The position numbers were made by a program, and so were the translations under genes. 64,000 nt of DNA. It comes from Bacteroidota bacterium. Its GTDB lineage: Bacteria > Bacteroidota > Bacteroidia > Flavobacteriales > Schleiferiaceae. The stretch is from NCBI GenBank assembly GCA_024742495.1, contig JANSYJ010000002.1, positions 248,001 through 312,000 of the forward strand. The letters are read 5' to 3'. The notes under the pieces were generated by a model that was given only the letters and a program-made list of their open reading frames with translations, was not told where the DNA came from and did not search any database. Position 1 is the stretch's first letter, and each line of letters opens with the position of its first letter. Positions 1 to 7,365 of this stretch are shown here, piece by piece.

Positions 1-1
1 T

Positions 2-64
2 CGCGTAGAACAAATGGGGATTTACCTTTCGAATTTCCCTGAAAAATCGGGGTATCGTTTTTAA
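2..64 (+). CDS. possible C-terminal end of an upstream gene (partial)
   Basis: An open frame enters from the left edge and stops at TAA (62-64), giving about 20 residues that end in KSGYRF. It is followed by a weak AAGCT/AGCTT hairpin and a T-run (about 70-97), as expected after a plus-strand gene. No family can be recognised from so short a tail, and it could be chance. Confidence 0.3.
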   Translation, partial: RVEQMGIYLSNFPEKSGYRF

Positions 65-189
65 AGAGGCAAAGCTTTCCCTTAGCTTGATTTTTTGAGG
101 TTCCAAAGTGGATTTTGCCATAGCAGGCTTTTAGCAAAAATACCCCAAGCTAAAAACGCTGCCAATGCGTCACATTGCTTTAGCTTGCG

Positions 190-681
190 CTATAAATCTT
201 TTAAGAACCATAAATTGCAACCCGGATGTACCGTGCTTAAAGCTTGGTCGATTTGCTTAAAACCTTGCTTCAAATATATTTGAACCGCCTTTTTGAAAAC
301 GCTTAGGCTTTCGAGGTATAACTGTTTATAGCCCAGTTCCTTTGCCGCCTCGGTGCTGCGCTCCATTAAGTCGCGGCCAATACCCTTTCCACGAGCTTCT
401 TTGGCCAGGTAAAGCTTTACCAATTCTGCACAGCCTTCCGGTAAGCCAGGGCTAGGGAACACACCGCAGCAGCCCACAATTTCATCTTCTAAAAGCGCTA
501 CATAAAATCGTGATTTCTCCTGTTTGAAAAGCTCGAAAAGCTGGTCGGTAGTAGGGTCGGAGTAAACCGTTCCTTTTTTTTCCGCATTAAATTCGTCAAA
601 TACTGCGCGTATCATTTTGGCGACCGCGGCATTATCTTCCTTCCTTATCTCGCGAATCTCATGTTTCAAAGCATGGTCCAT
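190..681 (-). CDS. GNAT family N-acetyltransferase
   Basis: This predicted cytosolic protein of 163 residues has the GNAT fold, which transfers an acetyl group from acetyl-CoA to an amine. The acetyl-CoA-binding motif A is visible around residues 95-108 as EARGKGIGRDLMERS, preceded by the usual beta strand (ELVKLYLA). The C-terminal GYKQLYLESL and YLKQGF segments are also typical. The ATG start fits, since residues 1-10 lead straight into the first strand. It sits downstream of a small membrane protein gene on the same strand with a 26-base gap. The substrate cannot be told from sequence. Confidence 0.85.
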   Translation of the reverse strand: MDHALKHEIREIRKEDNAAVAKMIRAVFDEFNAEKKGTVYSDPTTDQLFELFKQEKSRFYVALLEDEIVGCCGVFPSPGLPEGCAELVKLYLAKEARGKGIGRDLMERSTEAAKELGYKQLYLESLSVFKKAVQIYLKQGFKQIDQALSTVHPGCNLWFLKDL

Positions 682-707
682 ATAAGTTCTCTCACCCTTA
701 AAAGCTT

Positions 708-1166
708 TTAAAAACTGGCCGCAGCAGCAATTACAAACAGGAAGGAAATGAGGTAAATCGACAAAATGACAATCGTAACAATTCCTGTGAATTTGTAGAA
801 GGACTTTTGATTTTTAAAGGCTTCGGTTAACTCCATTTCGTTGTTGCGAAGCAGAGCTTCTTTAAGCTTGCGGGAATAGTTGTAAAGATAGAGGGTAGGG
901 AAAAAATAGAGCACAGCCACAAGGATGTAAATAACACTTCCTATTAGTCCGAAGTTTGAGCTTAGGCCACTAACTGCATCGAAGTCATTGGAAATTAATG
1001 AGGAAAATGTGCCTGCGAAAAGTGCAAAAAGCACAAGAAAGCCGATGGCAATAAATCCTAATATGGCAAAGAAGAAGGTCCATTTTGCTGTTTCACGAAG
1101 GTAGGCTTGCGCAATACCTGAGACCATGAGATTATTCTCGCCGGAGTGATTTGTTTGGTTATCCAT
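708..1166 (-). CDS. small membrane protein, DUF5362-like
   Basis: The 152-residue protein has no signal peptide. It has a soluble N-terminus of about 25 residues followed by roughly three or four hydrophobic segments (about 29-52, 70-92 and 125-150). The order of a short polar N-terminus with LRETAKW, then a Gly/Phe-rich helix pair, resembles the DUF5362 family of Bacteroidota, whose function is unknown. It lies 26 bases upstream of the GNAT gene and is probably transcribed with it. The family assignment is from memory of the pattern and is moderate. Confidence 0.65.
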   Translation of the reverse strand: MDNQTNHSGENNLMVSGIAQAYLRETAKWTFFFAILGFIAIGFLVLFALFAGTFSSLISNDFDAVSGLSSNFGLIGSVIYILVAVLYFFPTLYLYNYSRKLKEALLRNNEMELTEAFKNQKSFYKFTGIVTIVILSIYLISFLFVIAAAASF

Positions 1167-1262
1167 AATGTTGTTTAATTGGAGCCTGAAAATAGAGCTT
1201 TTTCGCGAGAATGCTCGGCAGAGATTAATATAAAGAGAGGATTTGCTCGCTTGAATTAGGCC

Positions 1263-1293
1263 AAAAAAAAACGCCTCCCAGATGGAAGGCGTT
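1263..1293 (-). terminator. Rho-independent terminator after the murA-tlpA operon
   Basis: On the minus strand AACGCCTTCC, a four-base loop and GGGAGGCGTT are followed by eight Ts. It lies about 20 bases past the tlpA-like stop codon. Confidence 0.85.
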
Positions 1294-1313
1294 AAAGGTC
1301 TCTATTACCCTTA

Positions 1314-1865
1314 TTATTTTGTCATTTTCTCCAAAGCATTACGCAATGCGGAGCCACGAAGGTTTTTAGCGAGAATGGTGCCTTCACCATCTACTAGATA
1401 TGTAGCGGGGATGGATTGAATTCCATAGGCTCTTGCGGCGGCATTATTCCACTTGTTTAAATCACTTACGTGAGTATCCCAGGCTAGTTTATCCTGTTCT
1501 ATCGCGCGCATCCAATCGTTTTTGTTGCCATCTAAGGAAACTGATAAAACGGTGAAACCCTTTCCCTGCTTAAAATCAGCGTCTTTATATTTGTTGTAAG
1601 TGGCGACTACATTGGGGTTTTCCATGCGGCAAGGTCGGCACCAAGCGGCCCAAAAATCTATTAAAACAACTTTTCCTTTTAAATCAGAAAGCTTGATCAC
1701 TTTGCCATTTGGATCTTTCATCTCGATCTCTGGCGCTTTACTGCCAATAGCCGGACCACGTCCTTGCTCGTCTGGCATGTTATTCAAGCCTTCCATAAAC
1801 CCTAAGCCGATAAAGCTTAAGGCTGCTAGTCCTAAAATGAAAAGGGGTTTCTTGAAAATATTCAT
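1314..1865 (-). CDS. TlpA/ResA-family thioredoxin-like protein
   Basis: This is a predicted membrane-anchored or secreted thiol-disulfide oxidoreductase. An N-terminal hydrophobic segment (about residues 8-25) is followed by an AhpC/TSA-Redoxin type domain with the entry motif IGSKAPEIEMKD and the redox site WCRPC (CxxC). A cis-Pro region, QSIPATYLVDGEG, follows near the C-terminus. A GTG six bases upstream is in frame, but the ATG at 1863-1865 starts directly at the signal/anchor, so that start is used. It is the last gene of the DUF4290-murA-tlpA run and begins 8 bases after the murA stop. Likely role: reducing periplasmic disulfides, for example in cytochrome maturation or envelope stress. 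The partner is not identifiable. Confidence 0.88.
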   Translation of the reverse strand: MNIFKKPLFILGLAALSFIGLGFMEGLNNMPDEQGRGPAIGSKAPEIEMKDPNGKVIKLSDLKGKVVLIDFWAAWCRPCRMENPNVVATYNKYKDADFKQGKGFTVLSVSLDGNKNDWMRAIEQDKLAWDTHVSDLNKWNNAAARAYGIQSIPATYLVDGEGTILAKNLRGSALRNALEKMTK

Positions 1866-1873
1866 AATCACTT

Positions 1874-3181
1874 TTAGTTTAGTCTTACAATTTGTGCGCC
1901 AATAGCACGAAGGCGCTCGTCAATGTTTTCATATCCACGGTCGATCTGTTCGATATTGTGAATAGTGCTTGTGCCCTCGGCACTTAAAGCGGCAATTAAT
2001 AAGGAAATACCCGCACGAATATCCGGACTGGTCATGGTTGTAGCTTTTAAAGGAGTGGCCTTATCCATTCCAATAACTGTAGCCCGGTGTGGGTCGCAAA
2101 GTATTATCTGAGCACCCATATCAATTAATTTATCTACAAAGAACAAGCGGCTCTCAAACATTTTTTGGTGAATCAAAACCGATCCTCTTGCTTGAGTTGC
2201 CACTACCAAAGCGATGCTTAAAAGATCTGGCGTAAAGCCAGGCCATGGTGCATCAGCAATAGTTAACAAAGATCCATCTATGAATGTTTCAATTTCATAG
2301 TGATCTTGCTGAGGAACTATGAGATCATCATTATCGCGTTGTACTTTAATCCCCATCCGGCTGAACACATTTGGTATCACCCCGAGGTCATCAAAACTCA
2401 CATCCTTAATCCTAATTTCTGAGGAGGTCATGGCGGCCATTCCGATCCAAGAACCAATTTCAATCATGTCAGGTAATACGCGATGATCGCAAGCTCCTAG
2501 TTCTTTTACGCCCTCAATGCTTAAAAGGTTGGATCCAATGCCAGAAATCTTGGCTCCCATCCGGTTTAGCATCTTGCAAAGTTGCTGCAGGTAGGGTTCG
2601 CAAGCGGCATTATAAATGGTGGTGGTTCCCTCTGCAAGCACAGCGGCCATAACGATATTAGCTGTGCCCGTCACCGAGGCTTCATCTAAAAGCATGTAGG
2701 CTCCCTTGAGTTTTTTAGCCTCAACGCCATAAAAGGATTCGCCTGCCTTATAACGGAATTTGGCGCCTAGTTTTTGGAAACCAATGAAATGCGTGTCAAG
2801 GCGACGGCGACCAATTTTATCACCTCCTGGTTTAGGAATATAGCCTTTGCCGAAACGAGCAAGTAGGGGGCCTACGATCATAATGCTTCCTCTAAGGGAA
2901 GCACCTTTGACCTTAAACTCATCACTTTCGAGGTAATCTAGGTTTAGATCATCGGCCGTAAAGCTGTAATTACCATGACCTTTGCGCTGTACTTTTACAC
3001 CTAGGTCCGCTAGGATGTCAATTAATTTATTGACGTCAACAATATCTGGTATGTTGGAGATATTAACCGTTTCAGCGGTAAGAAGGGTAGCGCAGATAAT
3101 CTGCAATGCTTCGTTTTTTGCCCCTTGGGGGGTGATGGATCCGCTTAAGCGTTTTCCACCGGTAATCTGAAAAGTGCCCAA
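1874..3181 (-). CDS. murA: UDP-N-acetylglucosamine 1-carboxyvinyltransferase
   Basis: MurA transfers enolpyruvate from PEP to UDP-GlcNAc, the first committed cytosolic step of peptidoglycan synthesis. The EPSP-synthase-like fold is evident along the whole 435-residue protein, with K22-N23 in the substrate site (PQGAKNEA). The loop that carries the fosfomycin-target Cys in E. coli reads PGGDKIGRRR here, so the catalytic position is Asp121. The frame is open further upstream, but homology begins at GTFQITGG and the DUF4290 gene ends at 3186. The start is therefore taken as TTG at 3179-3181, four bases after that stop. The gene is embedded in a DUF4290-murA-tlpA operon ending at a strong terminator. 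Confidence 0.95.
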   Translation of the reverse strand: MGTFQITGGKRLSGSITPQGAKNEALQIICATLLTAETVNISNIPDIVDVNKLIDILADLGVKVQRKGHGNYSFTADDLNLDYLESDEFKVKGASLRGSIMIVGPLLARFGKGYIPKPGGDKIGRRRLDTHFIGFQKLGAKFRYKAGESFYGVEAKKLKGAYMLLDEASVTGTANIVMAAVLAEGTTTIYNAACEPYLQQLCKMLNRMGAKISGIGSNLLSIEGVKELGACDHRVLPDMIEIGSWIGMAAMTSSEIRIKDVSFDDLGVIPNVFSRMGIKVQRDNDDLIVPQQDHYEIETFIDGSLLTIADAPWPGFTPDLLSIALVVATQARGSVLIHQKMFESRLFFVDKLIDMGAQIILCDPHRATVIGMDKATPLKATTMTSPDIRAGISLLIAALSAEGTSTIHNIEQIDRGYENIDERLRAIGAQIVRLN

Positions 3182-3185
3182 AGAT

Positions 3186-3821
3186 TTATTTTTTCTTGTT
3201 GTTCTTTCGCTTAGGACGATTGTTGTTGTTATTACGCTTGCGTTTATTGTGATTGTGTTGCGGCACGTTTTGTACCAAATCACGTTTTTCAGATAGCGTA
3301 ATACCTTCTGTTTTTAATTTACCTTCCGAGAGGTCGCGGAGGTTTTTAAGAATCACATCATCCTCTACATTATCCTTGTTCCAAACCAAGTAGTTTTTCT
3401 TCATCACGTTTCCGATGCTTTCTACTAGGGCTTGCTTCTCTTCGCCTTCTTCCAGGCTAAGGGCATATTCTACCATGCTGCGGGTAATATTCCCATAGTG
3501 ACGCAAGCGGCGGGTAGTTTTCGGATAGTCAACCGATTTTGGTTTTTCCATTAGGCTCTCCGGAGCTGGAGGTGGAAAAGGGGAGTCTACATCTAATTTA
3601 AAATCAGACATGATGTATAGGTGATCCCAAAGTTTATGTACCGGGTCTTCGTCAACTTCATAAACCTGCGGATTGAGGTTGGCGATGATAGCGATGAGGT
3701 TCTGAGCCTGCTTGTTGCGGTCTTCCCGATTTTCGATGGTCAAAAGATAATCAACCATGCGCTGTACATTCCTTCCGTATTCGGGAATGATCATTCGGGG
3801 TCTGCTGGTGTTGTATTCCAT
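3186..3821 (-). CDS. DUF4290 family protein
   Basis: This conserved Bacteroidota protein of unknown function has about 211 residues. Its N-terminus, MEYNTSRPRMIIPEYGRN followed by MVDYLL and an ENREDRN stretch, is the DUF4290 signature. The second half repeats a similar helical pattern (YGNITRSMVEYALSLEEGEE). The last 22 residues are a strikingly basic, Asn-rich tail (KRKRNNNNNRPKRKNNKKK). An in-frame ATG lies 18 bases upstream (3839); the chosen start gives the family's usual N-terminus. It precedes murA by four bases, so it is probably co-transcribed and possibly translationally coupled. No enzymatic motif is visible. Confidence 0.8.
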   Translation of the reverse strand: MEYNTSRPRMIIPEYGRNVQRMVDYLLTIENREDRNKQAQNLIAIIANLNPQVYEVDEDPVHKLWDHLYIMSDFKLDVDSPFPPPAPESLMEKPKSVDYPKTTRRLRHYGNITRSMVEYALSLEEGEEKQALVESIGNVMKKNYLVWNKDNVEDDVILKNLRDLSEGKLKTEGITLSEKRDLVQNVPQHNHNKRKRNNNNNRPKRKNNKKK

Positions 3822-3883
3822 AATATTATAAGCAGGCAAGATAAAAAGTGATTGCTAGAGTATTGCCTTAACTGGGTAAAAAA

Positions 3884-3914
3884 CAAATATAGGTAATGAG
3901 AGCTATTCAAAAAT
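3884..3914 (-). promoter_or_regulatory. candidate promoter of the DUF4290-murA-tlpA operon
   Basis: On the minus strand TATATTTG matches the Bacteroidota -7 consensus TAnnTTTG, with a TTTT box about 18 bases upstream in place of TTTG. Transcription would begin about 40-55 bases before the DUF4290 start. Confidence 0.5.
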
Positions 3915-3963
3915 GAGCCATCAATGCCTTTATTAACGTAAGATTCTTAATTCTAATTTGAAA

Positions 3964-6318
3964 TTATATTTTCTCCAACTTCGCAAACTTCAGTAGTAGT
4001 TTTTTCTCACCTACATTCTGAAACATGATGATGGCCTTCTTATTAGCTCCGCTGCCTTCTAAGCCTTTAATCTCTCCTAAGCCAAAACGTGGGTGTTTTA
4101 CTTTTTGAGCAATTTGAAGGTCGGTATGAATTTCAAAGTTTCCGCTGTTACTTTCGGTATTGCTGATCCTTTTCATTCCGGCTGGCGGTCTGCTAGCGCT
4201 ACGAGGAGCGTTCCTTTGGGGTTTTGGTGCCCTCGAAGACCTGCTGCTTCCAAAGTTTGAGGACTGCCTTTGCCCAGCATTGGAATTTGGATTTTGTTTA
4301 CGAAATCCATGCAATTCATCTGGTGAAAGAAAGGGGCTAAATTCGGGGGTGCTCTGATCAATAAAACGCTCGTCAATTTCTTCCAAAAAACGAGAGGGTT
4401 CGCAGTCTATTAATTTGCCCCAGCGGTAGCGCATTTGCGTGTAGGTAAGGTAGGCTTGTTTTTCGGCCCTGGTGATCGCCACATAAAACAAACGTCGTTC
4501 CTCCTCTAGGTCAGCACGACTGTTCACGGTCATCATGCTAGGAAACAAATTCTCCTCCATCCCAACTATAAAAACAACTGGGAATTCGAGACCCTTAGCC
4601 AAGTGAATGGTCATTAAGGATACTTTATTTCGATCATTAGGATCATCTTTATCCGAATCTGTTAATAAAGCCACATCCTGCATGAAGGCCTCCAGTTTAG
4701 GATTTCCGTCTTCAATTTCCGCTTGCCCCTCAACAAACTCTTTTACAGAGTTTAAAAGCTCTTCAATATTTTCAATCCGATTTAGGCCTTCTGGGGTTTT
4801 ATCTTCGCCCAGATTTCGCATGAGTCCGGAGGTTTTCGAAACATGATTAAGCACTTCAAAGGCATCCGACTTTTCAGCTAAAATTCGATAGCTATTAATC
4901 TTGGTTACAAAATCCTTCAGCTTATTTAGGGCACCTCGATTAATGCCTAAGTCGGGGAAGAAGTCGATGTTTTCAAGTATTTCCCAAATTGCTCTGCTTT
5001 CTTGATTGGCCTTCACCGTCAGCTTTTCAACTGTGGTGTCACCAATTCCGCGTTTAGGATAGTTTATAACCCTTCGCAGGGCCTCTTCATCCTTAGGATT
5101 AATGGCTAATCGGCAATAGGCAAGAAGGTCCTTAACTTCCTTGCGCTGATAAAATGAGAGGCCACCGTAAATGCGGTAAGGGATATTCTTGCGACGGAGG
5201 TTGTCTTCCATGGCCCTACTTTGGGCATTGGTTCTATATAAAATGGCAAAATTGGAATAATCCATCTGCTCATTCATTTGCTTTTCGAAAATGGTGCGGG
5301 CCACAAAGGCACCTTCATCGGAATCACTAACCGTTTTGTGTAAGACAATTTTTTCTCCGCCATCATTTTCAGTGAAAACATTCTTTGGCAGCTGGTTTTG
5401 GTTTTTCTCAATTAGGCTGTTTGCCGCGCCTACAATATTCTTGGTGCTTCTATAATTTTGCTCCAGCTTGTAAACTTCCACATTGTCGTAGTCGCGCTGG
5501 TAATTGAGGATGTTTTGAATATTTGCCCCACGGAAGGCATAGATGCTCTGGGCATCATCGCCAACCACACAAATGTTTTGAAAACGATTAGCTAAGGCTT
5601 TTACAATTAAGTATTGGGCGTGGTTAGTATCCTGATACTCATCCACTAGAATATATCGAAAGCGATCTTGGTACTTCGCTAAAACTTCTGGGAAATTCTT
5701 TAGGAGCAAATAGGTGTTGAGTAGGATATCATCGAAATCCATCGCGCCGGCGCGAAAATTCTTCTCATTGTAGGCATTAAAAACATCCCCTAGTTGGGGC
5801 ATGCGGGCGGCAGAATCTTGCTCTTTTAAATCGGGGCTATTGAAGTATTCCCTGGGGGTGATGAGGGCATTTTTAAAAGCAGAAATTCGACGAGCAACAT
5901 TTCCCGTTTTATAAATGTCTTTATCGAGATTTAGCTCCTTAATAACATTGTTGATGGCCTTTTTGCTGTCCTCCGAATCGTAAATCGTAAAGTTAGAGGG
6001 ATAGCCAAGCAGATGACCTTCAACCCTTAAAATTCGGGCGAAAACCGAGTGAAAGGTTCCCATCCATATATTCTTAGCTTCCGATGGTCCTACAATTTTC
6101 CCGATTCGCTCCTTCATTTCGCGTGCCGCCTTATTGGTAAAGGTGAGGGATAGGATATTAAAGGGGTCTACTTTTTTTTCGGCCATGAGGTAGGCGATAC
6201 GCATGGTCAGTACTCGGGTTTTCCCCGAACCTGCTCCTGCGATTACCATTATGGGTCCCTCGGTGGCCTCCACTGCTGCCCGCTGTGGCGGGTTCAATCC
6301 TTCCAAAAAGTTGCTCAC
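3964..6318 (-). CDS. pcrA: UvrD/PcrA-type superfamily 1A DNA helicase
   Basis: This ATP-dependent 3'-5' DNA helicase takes part in nucleotide excision repair and removal of nucleoprotein blocks. Walker A (AGAGSGKT) is at residues 27-34. The DEYQDTN motif II is near residue 225, VVGDDAQSIYAFRGA (motif III) follows, and YRTNAQSR, HLAKGLEFPVVF and FYVAITRA mark the later helicase motifs. A Ser/Arg/Pro-rich linker (about 680-725) leads to a C-terminal Tudor-like domain (KVKHPRFGLGEIKGLEG...). In PcrA/UvrD that domain docks on RNA polymerase. The 784-residue length is normal. The frame starts with GTG and has no better upstream ATG. The gene is monocistronic and divergent from the next plus-strand gene. 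Confidence 0.95.
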   Translation of the reverse strand: MSNFLEGLNPPQRAAVEATEGPIMVIAGAGSGKTRVLTMRIAYLMAEKKVDPFNILSLTFTNKAAREMKERIGKIVGPSEAKNIWMGTFHSVFARILRVEGHLLGYPSNFTIYDSEDSKKAINNVIKELNLDKDIYKTGNVARRISAFKNALITPREYFNSPDLKEQDSAARMPQLGDVFNAYNEKNFRAGAMDFDDILLNTYLLLKNFPEVLAKYQDRFRYILVDEYQDTNHAQYLIVKALANRFQNICVVGDDAQSIYAFRGANIQNILNYQRDYDNVEVYKLEQNYRSTKNIVGAANSLIEKNQNQLPKNVFTENDGGEKIVLHKTVSDSDEGAFVARTIFEKQMNEQMDYSNFAILYRTNAQSRAMEDNLRRKNIPYRIYGGLSFYQRKEVKDLLAYCRLAINPKDEEALRRVINYPKRGIGDTTVEKLTVKANQESRAIWEILENIDFFPDLGINRGALNKLKDFVTKINSYRILAEKSDAFEVLNHVSKTSGLMRNLGEDKTPEGLNRIENIEELLNSVKEFVEGQAEIEDGNPKLEAFMQDVALLTDSDKDDPNDRNKVSLMTIHLAKGLEFPVVFIVGMEENLFPSMMTVNSRADLEEERRLFYVAITRAEKQAYLTYTQMRYRWGKLIDCEPSRFLEEIDERFIDQSTPEFSPFLSPDELHGFRKQNPNSNAGQRQSSNFGSSRSSRAPKPQRNAPRSASRPPAGMKRISNTESNSGNFEIHTDLQIAQKVKHPRFGLGEIKGLEGSGANKKAIIMFQNVGEKKLLLKFAKLEKI

Positions 6319-6411
6319 GAAAACGATGTTTTAAGAATCCACAAAGGTGCTGAATTCATTGAGAAACAAAAAGCCGTGCTCATATTTAGCTGAGCCCATT
6401 ATTTTAGCGAC

Positions 6412-6864
6412 ATGAAGAAAGCAAGGTTTTTTACAAAGCTCATGCTAACATTAGTATTGCTCATCACTTTCGAGGGAAATTTAATCGCTCAAGAATTTCA
6501 GTTGATCCAAATTGCTGAATCTATTACTATAAGGTATAAGCCCAAGGGTGAAATGATCCTGAGGGATTCGACCTTTAAAGCAATGAAATTAAATTTTGCG
6601 GAATATAGAGAAGCCATACTCCTGTCTTTGGAAGACAGTACTTTAACCGAATTTAAGGTTTGTAGTAAGGAAATGCATTTGAGAATAGGTGATTTTGCCT
6701 GGATGCTATTAAGGGAGCTTCAGAAGATACCGAAGGACTGTAGTATAAGGAGCTTTAATACCTATCGAGGCATGTGTTTTTTTCCGGTCGGTTTATTAGA
6801 TCACATGGAGAAGCACAGGCTAGTTGTCGCTGCCGATTTAAGAGAATGTGTGCCGATGGAATAG
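6412..6864 (+). CDS. small secreted protein of unknown function
   Basis: The 150-residue protein has a clear N-terminal signal peptide (MKKARFF, then a hydrophobic core of LMLTLVLLITF, ending near residue 26 at IAQ). The mature part has no recognised domain. It contains three cysteines well spaced (KVCSKE, KDCSIR, GMCFF) plus one near the end (RECVPME), which could form two disulfides. It diverges from pcrA with a 93-base gap. It may be a lineage-restricted periplasmic protein. Confidence 0.6.
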   Translation: MKKARFFTKLMLTLVLLITFEGNLIAQEFQLIQIAESITIRYKPKGEMILRDSTFKAMKLNFAEYREAILLSLEDSTLTEFKVCSKEMHLRIGDFAWMLLRELQKIPKDCSIRSFNTYRGMCFFPVGLLDHMEKHRLVVAADLRECVPME

Positions 6865-7136
6865 TGGTTCTAAAAGCGAGCTAAACGTCAGATGAAACAG
6901 TAGGGACTAGTCTGCTTAGTAAATGTTAAAATTCGATATGAAGTCAAGAGCGCTTGGAAAAAGTAATAGCATTTTTCATCAACGAATAAGTATTGAATGC
7001 ATCTTTCTTAAGTATTTAAGTTTTGAGTTTTTCGTAGATCTATCTGATTTAGCTTGAGAATCTTAAACGTTTAAGGTCGAAATAAAGGTCTTAGATTTAT
7101 CCTCGCAACCCCCACTAACATTTTATCATTTTTAGC
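6865..7136 (+). other. AT-rich intergenic stretch
   Basis: I found no open frame of note, no terminator and no structured RNA. Only short AT-rich runs such as TTAAGTATTTAAG are visible. Confidence 0.5.
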
Positions 7137-7364
7137 ATGAGCAGAAAAGCTTTGCTTGTTGGGGGGCAATGGGCCATTTGTATTTCTTCACAGGCGCAGG
7201 TTTACACACCTTACGGTCAAATTCAGGGAAGTTCTGGCTATCCGGGCTCTAATGGCGGGAATATTGGGATAGGAACAAGAAATCAAGGACTTCAATTACC
7301 GCTTAATCTTTATCGTTTCATATGGCTTGCCCTTACGAAGCGTGAAATTAATTCGCTGATTTAG
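7137..7364 (+). CDS. short secreted-protein-like ORF, possible gene remnant
   Basis: The 75-residue frame begins with a weak signal-like stretch ending SSQAQVYTP. It then reads GQIQGSSGYPGSNGGNIGIGT, which resembles the beginning of large Bacteroidota surface proteins whose mature N-terminus carries an N-[VI]-G-I-G-T motif. The expected NPxxKL continuation is missing and the frame stops after unrelated sequence, one base before the next gene's TTG start. It may be a degraded 5' end of such a gene or a chance frame. Function unknown. Confidence 0.3.
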   Translation: MSRKALLVGGQWAICISSQAQVYTPYGQIQGSSGYPGSNGGNIGIGTRNQGLQLPLNLYRFIWLALTKREINSLI

Positions 7365-7365
7365 T

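Noticed and set aside
95-283. Plus-strand frame of 62 residues
   Set aside because: It is mostly antisense to the GNAT gene and has no signal, domain or promoter.
1600-1905. Plus-strand frame of 101 residues
   Set aside because: It is antisense to the TlpA-like gene, whose CxxC protein is clearly real.
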